Below, in pieces: positions 1 to 8,590 of a stretch of DNA of 48,915 nucleotides. The stretch lies in the NCBI GenBank assembly GCA_016713865.1, contig JADJOG010000024.1, positions 1 through 48,915 on the forward strand, given 5' to 3'. Under the pieces are notes generated by a model. It saw nothing but the letters and a program-made list of their open reading frames with translations, did not search any database and was not told where the DNA came from. This DNA is from Flavobacteriales bacterium. GTDB lineage: Bacteria; Bacteroidota; Bacteroidia; Flavobacteriales_F; PHOS-HE28. The position numbers and the translations under genes were made by a program. Numbering within the stretch: the first letter of the stretch is position 1; each line of letters opens with the position of its first letter.

Positions 1-1343
1 TACCACCGCGCCCCAGCGTTGAAGACTTTCAGTTCCAGGCTGTACACGCCATCGAGCGCGATGGGCCTGAATTGCGCGTTCTGATCGTCGCCATTCGGGC
101 TGAACACATTCGGGATCACCACCACCACATCGCACACGTTGATCGCGATCATCACCGTGTCCGCGGCGATGCACGGACCTTGTGTGACCTGCACCCAAGC
201 TTCGCCGCTCGTGTAGCCGGTCCAGGAGTTCAAGGTGGATCCATCGTGCCACAGGTAATCGGCATCGAGCGCGCCAGCGAAGAGGACCACGCTATCCCCG
301 ACGCACGCTGCTCGATCAGGCCCAAGGTCAACGCTGGGTTGCGAAAGGAAGGTCACATCCACCGAATCACGACCGAAGCACGCGCCATTGAGCACATTCA
401 CCCAGTAGGTGCCGCTTGTGGTAACGGAAAGCTGCGGTCCGGTGGCCAAGCCATCATTCCATGTGTAGGTATCAACCAAGGGCGTGGTGGCATCGAGCAC
501 CACCGTGCCGGGGCCGCAGATGAGCTGGTTTGGGCCGAGGTCCGGCTCAGGATAGGGATTCACGGTCACCGCAACGCTGTCGGTGTAGTTGCAGAAGGGC
601 GTGAATGAGATATCGTCGAGGGCGAAATCGTTGCCGCTGGCGAAGTGTTCTGATTCGTGATGCAGATCTGCGCGGTGGTGTTGCTGCCCGATGCCCAGAT
701 GCGGTAGAACTGGTTCCATTGGCAAGTAGCGGGAAGCCGCCGTGAAAGTGCTGCCCAAAGGCTGCCCGTTGATCGTGAATTGGAGCACCGCCGGGTTCTG
801 CGCCACCATGGTCGAGAGCCACGCCGAGAACGCATAGCTGGTGTTAGGCGCCACCGTGATCGACTGGCACCAAACCGGGATGCCCGCCGTGGCCGCGCCA
901 TTCACCACCATCATGTTGCCGCCACCGGTATGATCGGTGCAAGGCGGGAAATTGTTGTGCGTTGCGCTGGCGTTGCTGGCAACAGCGTATTGGCCTTCAT
1001 TCGATAGCAGGCCCCAAGTGCCGCCTGTACCGGGGACGTAGCCGCTGGTGAAGCCGGTCGCCCCTGCTGAGAAATCGCCGTTCACCACCAGGTTCGAACC
1101 AGCATCGAGTTCCTGAACCGTGCAGTAGTACACGCCGGGCGATCCAACCATGGAGCGAGTTGCCGGTGGTGCCGCCGGTCCACAAGTAGCTGAGGTAGCC
1201 CGTGCGGGCGTGAGCACAACGGTTTGGCCATCGCAAAGTGTCAGGTCCTGCCCGAGGTCGATTCCGCTTGCACAGGGTTGGGCATGCGCAGCAAGCAACG
1301 AGAGCAATGCCGGTGCTAGCGTGATTCGTTGCAGTATTCTCAT
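1..1343 (-). CDS. T9SS-secreted adhesin-like protein with gliding-motility-associated C-terminal domain (cut by window edge, frameshifted)
   Basis: This is a secreted surface protein. The start at 1343 gives a signal peptide ending near AHAQPC, followed by an Ig/PKD-like segment (CDGQTVVLTP, then YLWTGGTTGNS). Next comes a carbohydrate-binding-like module starting NLVVNGDFSAG and ending DFALDDISF, then two further PKD/SprB-like repeats (LGPNQLICG and LGPDRAACVGD). The last visible part is IPNVFSPNGDDQN..FRPIALDG, the hallmark of the CHU_C/TIGR04131 C-terminal domain used for export by the type IX system. Reading needs frame changes at about 1150-1210 (a compensating pair), about 735, about 655 and about 22. 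At the last point one missing G restores the family motif FNRWGAVV. The remaining ~40 residues lie outside the window. Domain assignment is by motif; the ligand is unknown. Confidence 0.8.
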   Translation of the reverse strand, partial: MRILQRITLAPALLSLLAAHAQPCASGIDLGQDLTLCDGQTVVLTPARATSATCGPAAPPATRSMVGSPGVYYCTVQELDAGSNLVVNGDFSAGATGFTSGYVPGTGGTWGLLSNEGQYAVASNASATHNNFPPCTDHTGGGNMMVVNGAATAGIPVWCQSITVAPNTSYAFSAWLSTMVAQNPAVLQFTINGQPLGSTFTAASRYLPMEPVLPHLGIGQQHHRADLHHESEHFASGNDFALDDISFTPFCNYTDSVAVTVNPYPEPDLGPNQLICGPGTVVLDATTPLVDTYTWNDGLATGPQLSVTTSGTYWVNVLNGACFGRDSVDVTFLSQPSVDLGPDRAACVGDSVVLFAGALDADYLWHDGSTLNSWTGYTSGEAWVQVTQGPCIAADTVMIAINVCDVVVVIPNVFSPNGDDQNAQFRPIALDGVYSLELKVFNAGARW

Positions 1344-1466
1344 CACTTGTGGCCGTTGTCCGTGTTGACGGCTCGGCGCTGGCGAAGGTCGCCCACAGTG
1401 GCCATACCGCCCACTGGTTCCCATGAACTGCATGGGTCAGGGTGGAGCAATGTGATCGCTCGCCCA

Positions 1467-2249
1467 CTAGCGCACGAATCCAGAAGGAGCGTCCGTTTGA
1501 ATGCGGTCCGGTTGCTTCGCTAGCGCTGCCGCACGGCCGAAGGCGCCCACATCGAACAGGGTAACGGCCAAGCCGCGCGAGCGCGCATCGGCCACCTGCG
1601 CTGCGGAGATCAGGTCGTTGTCGATGCTGATGCCCGTGAAGCCCCGTCGCGCGGCGCTGTCGGCATGCGCTTGAGCATCGGTGGCGTACAGGAAGACAGG
1701 AATGGCCGGGCTCCGATCGCGAACGAGTTGCAGGAAATCGATCACCTGGCATTCAACCAGGAGCTTGCCCTGCAATCCCGGCAAGGCATGCAAGGCATCG
1801 ATCCGCTCGGCGAAGCGCTCGAGGTAGGGCCACCATTCCTTCTCCGCGAAGAGCTTGCAATCGAGCGTGAAGTCCGCGTCGGGATTCATGGTCGCGGCTT
1901 CCATGAGCAGGCTATCGAGCCGAACGATGGGGTAGGCGTCAGCGCGCGACAACAACGGGCATTCGGCCAATTGCGCCCAAGTGTAGGCGTTGATCCTGCC
2001 AGCGCATCGGGTGCTCACGCTCAAGTCGTCGTCGTGATAGGCCACCAGCACATGGTCGGCGGTGAGCTGCACGTCCATCTCGATCCCATCGGTCACGCGC
2101 AAGGCCGCGAGCAGCGATGGCCCGGTGTTCATGGGGAATGATCCCTCGTTGCCTGAGCCGCCGTGCCCGATGATGCGCGTATGCCCGCGTTCCGGTGGCG
2201 AGCAGGCCGCCAGCAGGACAACAGCGATGAAGCAAGCGCGCATGTGCAT
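1467..2249 (-). CDS. Glycerophosphodiester phosphodiesterase family lipoprotein
   Basis: A GDPD-family TIM-barrel hydrolase, expected to cleave glycerophosphodiesters to glycerol-3-phosphate and an alcohol. The start at 2249 or 2243 gives a lipoprotein signal, RACFIAVVLLAACSPPE, with Cys in the lipobox, so it should be membrane-anchored outside the cytoplasm. Family motifs follow directly: IIGHGGSGNEG (the catalytic His region, HG rather than HR), EMDVQLTADHVLVAYHDDDL (metal-binding Glu/Asp and second catalytic His) and later FTLDCKLF. Length is about 260 residues, normal for the family. It begins 26 bases after the stop of the upstream hydrolase gene on the same strand, so the two may be co-transcribed. 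Family is clear; substrate is not. Confidence 0.85.
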   Translation of the reverse strand: MHMRACFIAVVLLAACSPPERGHTRIIGHGGSGNEGSFPMNTGPSLLAALRVTDGIEMDVQLTADHVLVAYHDDDLSVSTRCAGRINAYTWAQLAECPLLSRADAYPIVRLDSLLMEAATMNPDADFTLDCKLFAEKEWWPYLERFAERIDALHALPGLQGKLLVECQVIDFLQLVRDRSPAIPVFLYATDAQAHADSAARRGFTGISIDNDLISAAQVADARSRGLAVTLFDVGAFGRAAALAKQPDRIQTDAPSGFVR

Positions 2250-2275
2250 GATTCCACGGAACCGAGGCGCCGAAG

Positions 2276-2920
2276 CTACTCGCCCACGGGCACGAGCATT
2301 GGGCAATGGAGCAGGGTCGAGGGCGCTACCATGGGCTCATCGAGCGGAGGGGCGCTGCCGTAGCGCTCGTGCATCACGGCGCGCACCTGCTTGCTCCCGA
2401 GGTTGTAGTCGCGCATCGGTTTCGGCGTGCAGAGCGCGATGCCCAATCCTTCGTTGTAGATCTTCCACACGAGCTCGGAGCAGTAAATCTCGTTGTTGCT
2501 CCACAGGAAGCGGAGGTCGTAGGGCAGGCCGATATATGGTTCGGCGGCATTCCGCAGCCGTTCGATATCCGCTGGGGTCAGCGGCTTCTCCTTCAGCCGC
2601 CGGATCGCATAAGCGCCGTCACCTTGCTCCACCCATTCGGCCAGCGGCGTGCGCTTCACCGGACCCACGGCTTCGAGCACCATCCATGCGCCGTGCTCCT
2701 TGAAGGCGATGCCCACGTGGGTCCATGGGCTTTGCGTGGCGAGCTGGAGCGCTTCGCCCTGCACCCCTCCGATATGCTGGAAGATCAGGTCGCCATCGCG
2801 CAGCGTGCGTTCGAGTTGGCCCATCGACTTCGTTTGCGCGTTGCCAGCTATCGCGAGGCAAACGAGGAATAGAGCGGCGATAGGCCGTGAGCGACGCATG
2901 CAGGTTGAAGCCTTCAGCAT
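2276..2920 (-). CDS. YiiX/YebB-like (peptidase C92 type) permuted papain-fold cysteine hydrolase, secreted
   Basis: A 214-residue protein with an N-terminal signal peptide (hydrophobic stretch ending at AGNAQ; start 2920, or 2899 at an internal Met). The order His before Cys is the circularly permuted NlpC/P60 arrangement of YiiX-like proteins. RDGDLIFQ is the conserved opening, SPWTHVGIAF carries the candidate catalytic His68, and NNEIYCSELVWKIY carries the candidate nucleophile Cys147. Members of this clan act on amide or acyl bonds of peptidoglycan or lipids; the substrate here cannot be told. It starts 7 bases after the M23 peptidase stop, so a small cell-envelope operon M23 - C92 - GDPD is likely. 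Confidence 0.8.
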   Translation of the reverse strand: MLKASTCMRRSRPIAALFLVCLAIAGNAQTKSMGQLERTLRDGDLIFQHIGGVQGEALQLATQSPWTHVGIAFKEHGAWMVLEAVGPVKRTPLAEWVEQGDGAYAIRRLKEKPLTPADIERLRNAAEPYIGLPYDLRFLWSNNEIYCSELVWKIYNEGLGIALCTPKPMRDYNLGSKQVRAVMHERYGSAPPLDEPMVAPSTLLHCPMLVPVGE

Positions 2921-2927
2921 GCTGCTT

Positions 2928-4643
2928 CAATGCGTGAAGCTCAATTGGTAACTGCTCGTGTTGCCGCGATCATCGGTTACCGTGAGCTTGAACTCTTTCT
3001 TGCCCGGTGCCTTGCTGTGCTTGTCGAAGCTGTGAACAAGGGTCTTGGTCTTCCGGATCGTATTCCATCAGGATCCATTCGCCGTTCAGCGTGCCGCGCC
3101 ACGACCCGATTCCGCTCAGGTTGTCGGCGATCTTCAGCGTGAAGCCCCTGCGGCCTTTCATGTCGGCGCGCAGGTCAATGTTGGTGATTCAGGGGCGGAA
3201 CGGTATCGAGCATCACCGTGTAGAGCCGAGCATCTTCACGGGTGCCGTGATCCATCCATCGGCATGCTTGCCACCAACGGCGCCGGCTACTGTTCCATCA
3301 GCATCGAGCCTCACGATGGTGGCCTTGGCGGGTTTCGGTGTCTCCACGGCGATGCTGAGATCACCTGTGGTATGCAGCGGCGTGAGCGGATCGCCGATCA
3401 CATGGATAGGGGAGAGCGCCCTGCCCACGGCGGGTTTCCGCGCGTAGGTGATGTAGGCATCGTCGTAAAGCGCATGGGCTGGCAGGTTGAAACGCACGCC
3501 GTCTTCTTCTATCCGGCTGACCGCGTCGTAGCGGAACAAGCTGCCTTGAGGCTCGGCGCTGGGCCATTTGGCGGCTTCATCGGCGGTGGCGCCTTTCAGG
3601 GTGAAGCGCAATTCGCTCTTGTTGCCATTGGCATCGGTGGCGATCACCAGCACCTGGCGCTCCTGGCCCGGTGCCAAGGCGATGCGTCCTTGCGGGGCCT
3701 CCTTGCCATAGATGCGCAGCTTGTTGTTGGGCTGCCGGTAGCACCGGTGGTATTCCATCTTCCGGCTCTTGAACAGGGCGTAATCAACGTGGGCGTTGCA
3801 GTAACGGTTGTGGTTGAAATCAACGTGATCCAGCTTGGTGCTGAAGTGCGGCACGCTGTCAACGATCACCTCGATCATGCGCACGCCGCATTTGGCGCTG
3901 CCGCTATCGTAGCGGTCGAAGGTGTTCACCGCGATGCCCACCGTGCCATAAGCCGATGCCGTGCTCTTCAAGGTGTATTTGCCTGTGCTGCCCTGCGCGG
4001 CATAACCCACGGCTTTCTCCGGATAAGGCGCCACCTTCGAGCTATCGGTGAGCGGGTACAAGCGCACGCCGTGGATCTCGGGCGGCACCCGGTCGCTCAG
4101 TTTTATTCCATGCGACTCGGGATCCAGAGCTACTTGATCGCCCGTGCGGCGCACCTCGAAGTGCAGGTGCGGGCCGCCGCTCCCGCCGGTATTGCCGCTG
4201 AGCGCGAATACCTCGCCTTGCTTCAAGGGAAGCGCACCTTTCTCCAAGGTCCAATCGATGCTGAAGTCTTTCTGGCGGTAATGCTGATCGAGGCAGGCTT
4301 CGCCCACCTTGCCCGTGAGTTGCTGCAAGTGGCCGTAAACGGTGGTGTGGCCATCGGCATGGTCGATATACACCGCCTTGCCATAACCGTACGGGCTGAT
4401 CTTGATCCGGCTCACCCAGCCGTCGGCTACGGACCGCACAGGAATGCCTTCTTGGCCTTGCGTGCGGAGGTCGAGTCCCGAATGGAAATGATCTGAACGG
4501 GGTTCCATGAAGTTGCCGCTCAGTTCCATCGGGATGCTCATCGGTGTGATGTAGCCCGATTGGCCATTCGTTACCGCGACTGTTCCGATGTATGCCGACA
4601 AGAGGCTGATGCCTAGGATGATGCGCTCGATCGCTGATGTCAT
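2928..4643 (-). CDS. M23-family (LytM-type) metallopeptidase, frameshifted near the C-terminus
   Basis: A periplasmic or secreted peptidoglycan endopeptidase candidate. The start at 4643 opens with a hydrophobic signal segment. The LytM zinc site is complete: HFHSGLDL (His54 and Asp58 counted from this start), VYGHLQ (His105) and GGPHLHFEV (His159, His161). A long beta-rich C-terminal region follows, typical of Bacteroidota M23 proteins. The reading frame stops at 3213, but the protein continues through three indels (about 3218, 3193 and 3060): TVMLDTVPP, then TNIDLRADMKGRRGF, then KTKTLVHSFDKHSKAPGKKE and a stop at 2928. All needed metal ligands are present, so the frame breaks are probably sequencing errors. 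It is divergent from the ZapB-like gene. Confidence 0.87.
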
Positions 4644-4782
4644 GCTTGAGAAGATCCTGTGCTCGTGAAAAGATTGAATCGCGAATGTTCTTGTGGCGCG
4701 GTTCGAATCTGGGATAGCCCCGTAGCCAAGAGCTAACACCGTGAGGTTCAAACAATATGCCTGCCTGGTAATATGCTCCGGC

Positions 4783-4790
4783 TATCTTCG
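4783..4790 (+). promoter_or_regulatory. -7 box TATCTTCG upstream of the ZapB-like/zapA/rny/dlt genes
   Basis: TATCTTCG matches the Bacteroidota -7 consensus TAnnTTTG with one change. The same TAnnTTCG variant precedes the SRP RNA and the epimerase here. The first start codon lies 36 bases downstream at 4827. No good -33 TTTG is seen. Confidence 0.45.
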
Positions 4791-4826
4791 GCCCGGACCG
4801 CGAAACGAATTCACCAGTCACACGCC

Positions 4827-5111
4827 ATGCAGCCCATCATCGATCGCCTTGAGCACCTGAAGGAACGCTTGAACTCCTTGTTGAAGGAGCACAAGGGCCT
4901 GCAAGCCAAGACGACCGAGCTGGAGCATGGCATCCGCGAGCATCAGCGCACCGAGGAGGTCCTGAAGGCGCGTGTGAGTGAGTTGGAGAAGGAGAATGAG
5001 GTCCTCCGGAATGCGAAGGCCGCCCATGACGCGGCTGTTCCGGGAGCGAAGGACAGGATCGACGAACTCGTTCAAGAAATTGACCGCTGCCTGGAGCTGA
5101 TCCAGAACTAG
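4827..5111 (+). CDS. Short coiled-coil protein, ZapB-like, upstream of zapA
   Basis: A 94-residue protein made almost wholly of charged heptad-like sequence (IIDRLEHLKERLNSLLKEH, then ELEHGIREHQRTEEVLKARV), so one long coiled coil. It lies 16 bases before zapA, and a small coiled-coil gene before zapA is common in Bacteroidota. A role as a partner of ZapA in Z-ring organisation is inferred from position and architecture, not from sequence identity to ZapB. The start at 4827 was chosen over the upstream in-frame start because the heptads begin there and the promoter-like box lies just upstream. Confidence 0.7.
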   Translation: MQPIIDRLEHLKERLNSLLKEHKGLQAKTTELEHGIREHQRTEEVLKARVSELEKENEVLRNAKAAHDAAVPGAKDRIDELVQEIDRCLELIQN

Positions 5112-5127
5112 CGGACAAGCGACCCAC

Positions 5128-5409
5128 ATGGAAGAGCATTCCATCAGCGTCGAGTTAGCCGGACGGGCCTACCCTTTGGTGATCAGCCGAACGGAGGAGG
5201 CGCATGTGCGGCGAGCTGTGAGCGAGATCAATGAGAGCATCGACCGCTTGAAGGCGGGTTACCCCCTTACCGACAAGCAGGACCTGCTGGCGATGGCCGC
5301 ACTGGAAGTCACCGTGCGTGTCCTGAACAGCGCTGCTCCAAAGCACGAGGCGCAAGCCGCCGCCGTGCTGGAGGAGATCGAGAAGATGCTCGGCGAGATC
5401 CGAACCTGA
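5128..5409 (+). CDS. zapA: Cell division protein ZapA
   Basis: A 93-residue ZapA homologue. The opening SISVELAGRAYPLVISRTEE is the beta-hairpin that recognises FtsZ in this family. RRAVSEINESIDRLK and DKQDLLAMAALEVTVRVLN form the helix with the conserved D(K/L)QDLLAMAALE stretch, and the C-terminus is a coiled coil (EIEKMLGEIRT). ZapA cross-links FtsZ protofilaments at midcell. Length and motif order are normal. It is followed by rny after 53 bases, as in many Bacteroidota. Confidence 0.88.
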   Translation: MEEHSISVELAGRAYPLVISRTEEAHVRRAVSEINESIDRLKAGYPLTDKQDLLAMAALEVTVRVLNSAAPKHEAQAAAVLEEIEKMLGEIRT

Positions 5410-5437
5410 CCCTGCTCCCGCGCCGAAGGAGGCCCGC

Positions 5438-5461
5438 GGTCCGTGAAAAACAAAACGGACC
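5438..5461 (+). other. Hairpin between zapA and rny, ending 1 base before the rny start codon
   Basis: GGTCCGT (5438-5444) pairs perfectly with ACGGACC (5455-5461) across a 10-base A-rich loop. No T-run follows, so it is not a standard terminator. Its position right before the ATG at 5463 could affect rny translation or be an RNA processing site. Confidence 0.45.
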
Positions 5462-5462
5462 C

Positions 5463-7015
5463 ATGGAAACGAGATCGACATCGTAAGCATACTCACCGGA
5501 GCAATGGCCGGCCTCGTGGTCCGCGGCTTCATTGTTTTCCTCGCCCTCAACAGCCTCCTGAAGAAGCGCCGCGAGGTGATCCTGAAGGAAGCCACAGCCG
5601 AGGCCGAAGCCCTGAAGAAAGACAAGATCCTGCAGGCCAAGGAGAAATTCCTGCAACTGAAGGAGGAGCACGAGAAAGAAGTTCGCGAGCGTGAGCGCCA
5701 CGTGGCGCAAGCACAGGAGAAGGCGAAGCAGCGTGAGCAGCAGCTTAGCCGCCAGCAGCAGGATCTGGCCAATAAGGAAAAGAACGTTGACCGGCTGAAA
5801 GGCGAACTGGAGCAGAAGCTCGCAGGGGTTGAGCGCAGGCGTGAGGAAGGCGAGAAGATGCATGCCAAGCAGGTGGCTTTGCTGGAGAACATCAGCGGGC
5901 TGAATGCCGAGGAGGCCAAGAAGCAATTGGTCGATAGCCTGAAGGACGAGGCCCGCACCGCCGCGATGGCCCACATCAAGGAGGCGCAGGAAGAGGCCAA
6001 GGTGAATGCGAACAAGGAGGCCAAGCGGATCGTGATTCAGACCATCCAGCGGGTGGCGACGGAGCACGCGATCGAGAATAGCGTGAGCGTATTCCACATC
6101 GACAACGACGATGTGAAAGGCCGCGTGATCGGACGCGAAGGCAGGAACATCAGGACGCTGGAGGAACTGACCGGCGTGGAGGTGATCGTTGACGATACCC
6201 CGGGCGCCATCGTGCTCAGCTGCTTCGATGCCGTGCGCCGAGAAGTGGCCCGTTTGGCCTTGCACCAATTGGTGAAGGATGGCCGAATCCACCCTGGTCG
6301 CATCGAAGAGATCGTGGCCAAGACCAAGAAGCACTTGGAAGAGGAGATCATGGAAACGGGCAAACGCACCTGCATCGACCTCGGCATCCATGGGCTGCAC
6401 AACGAGCTCATCCGCATGGTGGGCCGCATGAAGTACCGCAGCAGCTACGGCCAGAACCTACTCATGCACAGCCGCGAGACCGCGAACCTCAGCGCCATCA
6501 TGGCCGCCGAACTGGGCCTGAATCCCAAGGCCGCGAAGCGCGCTGGTCTTCTTCACGACATCGGCAAGGTGCCCGACGAAGAACCCGAATTGCCGCACGC
6601 GCTCCTGGGCATGAAGCTCGCCGAGAAGTATGGCGAGAAGCCCGATGTGTGCAACGCCATCGGCGCGCACCACGACGAGATCGAGATGACCACCTTGCTC
6701 TCGCCCATCATCCAAGCGTGCGACGCGATTAGCGGGGCAAGGCCCGGCGCGCGCCGCGAGCAGGTGGAAGCTTACATCCAGCGCCTTAAGGATCTGGAAG
6801 GCTTGGCCATGAGTTACCAAGGCGTCACCAAGGCGTTCGCGATCCAAGCCGGTCGTGAGCTTCGCGTGATGGTGGAGAGCGAGAAGATCACCGATCAGCA
6901 GAGCGACGAGATCAGCATGAGCATAGCTGATCGGATCATGAAAGAGATGACCTACCCTGGACAGGTGAAGATCACCGTGATCCGCGAGAAGCGCTCTGTT
7001 GCCGTAGCGAAGTGA
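5463..7015 (+). CDS. rny: Ribonuclease Y (membrane-anchored endoribonuclease)
   Basis: RNase Y starts bulk mRNA decay. Domains in order are an N-terminal membrane anchor, a long coiled coil (about residues 30-190, with LKKDKILQAKEKF), a KH domain (VKGRVIGREGRNIRTLEELT) and an HD domain with AGLLHDIGKVPD and AIGAHHDE as metal ligands. The uninterrupted frame begins only at 5504. A one-base indel near 5470 hides the true start at 5463, where the sequence reads METEIDIVSILTGAMAGLVV, the expected anchor. The last codons overlap nothing, but dltC begins 2 bases after the stop, so D-alanylation genes are physically coupled to RNA decay. Family certain; start by inference from the repaired frame. 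Confidence 0.93.
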
Positions 7016-7017
7016 TC

Positions 7018-7257
7018 ATGACGCCCGACGAGATCAAGGCGATCATCCGGCAGGAGGTATCGAACGTGGCCTTCCGTGAGGTGGGCGATGCCGACCGGCT
7101 GTTGGATGACCGCATACTCGATAGCGTGGGCGCAGTGGATCTGGCTGTGGCCTTGGAGGGCGCATTCGGCGTCTCTGTTCCATTCGTGGACATCAACGCG
7201 CAGCATTTCGCCAGCGTGGAGTCCATCGCGGCCTACATCCAACTCAAGCGCGGATGA
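7018..7257 (+). CDS. dltC: D-alanyl carrier protein DltC (acyl-carrier-protein fold)
   Basis: A 79-residue carrier protein, the usual DltC length. Ser36 in ILDSVGAVDL is the expected phosphopantetheine attachment site. The C-terminal helix motif SVESIAAYIQLK matches carrier proteins. It starts 2 bases after the rny stop and its last 4 bases overlap the dltD start (ATGA), so translation is coupled. Taken alone it could be any specialised ACP. With dltD, dltB and dltA immediately downstream, DltC is by far the best call. DltC carries D-alanine as a thioester from DltA to the membrane machinery. Confidence 0.85.
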   Translation: MTPDEIKAIIRQEVSNVAFREVGDADRLLDDRILDSVGAVDLAVALEGAFGVSVPFVDINAQHFASVESIAAYIQLKRG

Positions 7258-8447
7258 AGCCATCGGGTCGATCGCTGCTGCTGGAGCATGCGACGGCCCT
7301 GATGCTCGCAGCAGTGCTGCTATGGGCCGCCGTGCCCAAGCTGCCGACTGCGGAAACGCCCGAGTCAGCAACACGCCTCGCGCATCCGCTCAGCGGCTAC
7401 TTGGAGAATCACCGTGCTGAGCCATGGCTGTGCGCGCTGTTAGGCCAGAGCTTGCGCGATGGCGGCAGCATCATCCTGTTCGGATCATCGGAACTCACTT
7501 CGGAGGATCACCCGGCGAAGCCCGTCAACTTCTTCAACAACGAGTTGCGCGTTCCGCTGCTCGCGCTCGGTCATGCCGGCAACCAATGCCGCAGCATCCA
7601 CGCGCAACTCATCGCCGCCGATGCGCCGCTCCAGCATGCGCGCATCGCCATCCTGCTCTCGCCGGGCTGGTTCCTGGGGCGAAGCGCCGAACGCGGCACC
7701 GAGCTAGAGGCTTTCCTTGAATACCAACCGTCGCCATCGCTCTACCGCATCGCGGCGCGCGCGGCAAATGGCGATACCGGCATCGCTCCGGTGACCGATT
7801 ACCTGCTGGAGCATGCGCACGAATTAGGAGCCGCGCAGCCCGTGGTGAAGTGGCTCTTGCGCGATGCCACAGCCGCTGGCCGCTTGCGCTACTTCTTCGC
7901 GCAGCCTTGGGACCGCTGGCGCATCGAGGCCAGTGCCGCGCCCATGGTGAGCGATCCGCCTATACGATCGCATTTGGTCGAATGGGCCATGCCCGAAATG
8001 GATTCTGTGCCTTGGCAGGTTCTGTTCAAGCGCTCACGTGAGGAGCACCTCACCGCTTGCACCAACAACAGCGTCTTCGTGAACGACCACTACTACGCCA
8101 CCTATGTACAGGGCGGAACAAAGACCATTGATGCCGTAGCGATGGAGAAGAGCCGCGAACTGCGCGACCTGAAACGGCTGCTGGGCTACTTGAAGCAAGA
8201 GGGCGCTGATCCGCTCTTCGTGCTGCAACCGCTGAACCCCTACGTGTACACCAACCTCCACGACGCCGATGCCACCATGGACGAAGTGCGCTCCTTGGTC
8301 GAAGGGCATGGCTTCACCTTGCTGGATCAATGGAGCAGCGATCCCGAGCGCTTCACGCCCGGCGTGCTCACCGATGTGATGCACCTCGGCGCTTTGGGCT
8401 GGTACCAGGTTGATAGTGCGCTCATGGCTCATTTCAAGGCACCATGA
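7254..8447 (+). CDS. dltD: DltD-like D-alanyl transfer protein (membrane-anchored SGNH-type)
   Basis: A 397-residue protein with one N-terminal membrane segment (residues 10-30) and an extracytoplasmic catalytic domain. ILFGSSELTSEDHP carries the DltD signature GSSEL with candidate nucleophile Ser78 or Ser79. SPGWF is a second DltD hallmark, and DVMHLGALGW supplies the Asp374-x-x-His377 pair of the family. DltD moves D-alanine from the membrane intermediate to the final acceptor polymer. It overlaps dltC by 4 bases and the dltX-like ORF by 4 bases, so the group is strictly co-translated. The acceptor in this Gram-negative lineage is unknown. Confidence 0.88.
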   Translation: MKPSGRSLLLEHATALMLAAVLLWAAVPKLPTAETPESATRLAHPLSGYLENHRAEPWLCALLGQSLRDGGSIILFGSSELTSEDHPAKPVNFFNNELRVPLLALGHAGNQCRSIHAQLIAADAPLQHARIAILLSPGWFLGRSAERGTELEAFLEYQPSPSLYRIAARAANGDTGIAPVTDYLLEHAHELGAAQPVVKWLLRDATAAGRLRYFFAQPWDRWRIEASAAPMVSDPPIRSHLVEWAMPEMDSVPWQVLFKRSREEHLTACTNNSVFVNDHYYATYVQGGTKTIDAVAMEKSRELRDLKRLLGYLKQEGADPLFVLQPLNPYVYTNLHDADATMDEVRSLVEGHGFTLLDQWSSDPERFTPGVLTDVMHLGALGWYQVDSALMAHFKAP

Positions 8448-8587
8448 AACAGCGGATCCTGCGCATCGCGAAATGGACCGTGATCTACACGGCGCTGGGC
8501 CTGGGCATGCTCTGGCTGCACGATCCGCGCAGCGTGAGCATGGATGCCGCTGCCAGCGCGGTGAAATTCGTCTATCAGCAGTTCTGA
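8444..8587 (+). CDS. DltX-like microprotein (47 residues)
   Basis: The start ATG overlaps the dltD stop (ATGA) and the stop lies 3 bases before dltB, so it fills the gap exactly. The protein has a basic N-terminus, one membrane-spanning helix (about residues 10-26: AKWTVIYTALGLGMLWL) and ends KFVYQQF. Gram-positive DltX proteins are about 50 residues, have a single helix, and end in FIYxEF; the tyrosine there is proposed to carry D-alanine across DltB. Here the equivalent is Tyr44 in FVYQQF. Length, topology, end motif and operon place agree; the rest of the sequence is too short to prove homology. Confidence 0.72.
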   Translation: MKQRILRIAKWTVIYTALGLGMLWLHDPRSVSMDAAASAVKFVYQQF

Positions 8588-8590
8588 TCC

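Noticed and set aside
3045..4496. 483-codon plus-strand frame opposite the M23 peptidase
   Set aside because: No family motif or signal; the minus-strand protein has a full zinc site.
5410..5462. Possible 6S RNA between zapA and rny, as near zapA in some bacteria
   Set aside because: Only 53 bases separate the zapA stop from the repaired rny start, too short for a 6S RNA; only a 7-bp hairpin is present.
5155..6400. Long open frames on the minus strand opposite zapA and rny
   Set aside because: They are Ser/Arg/Leu-rich shadows of well-supported plus-strand genes.
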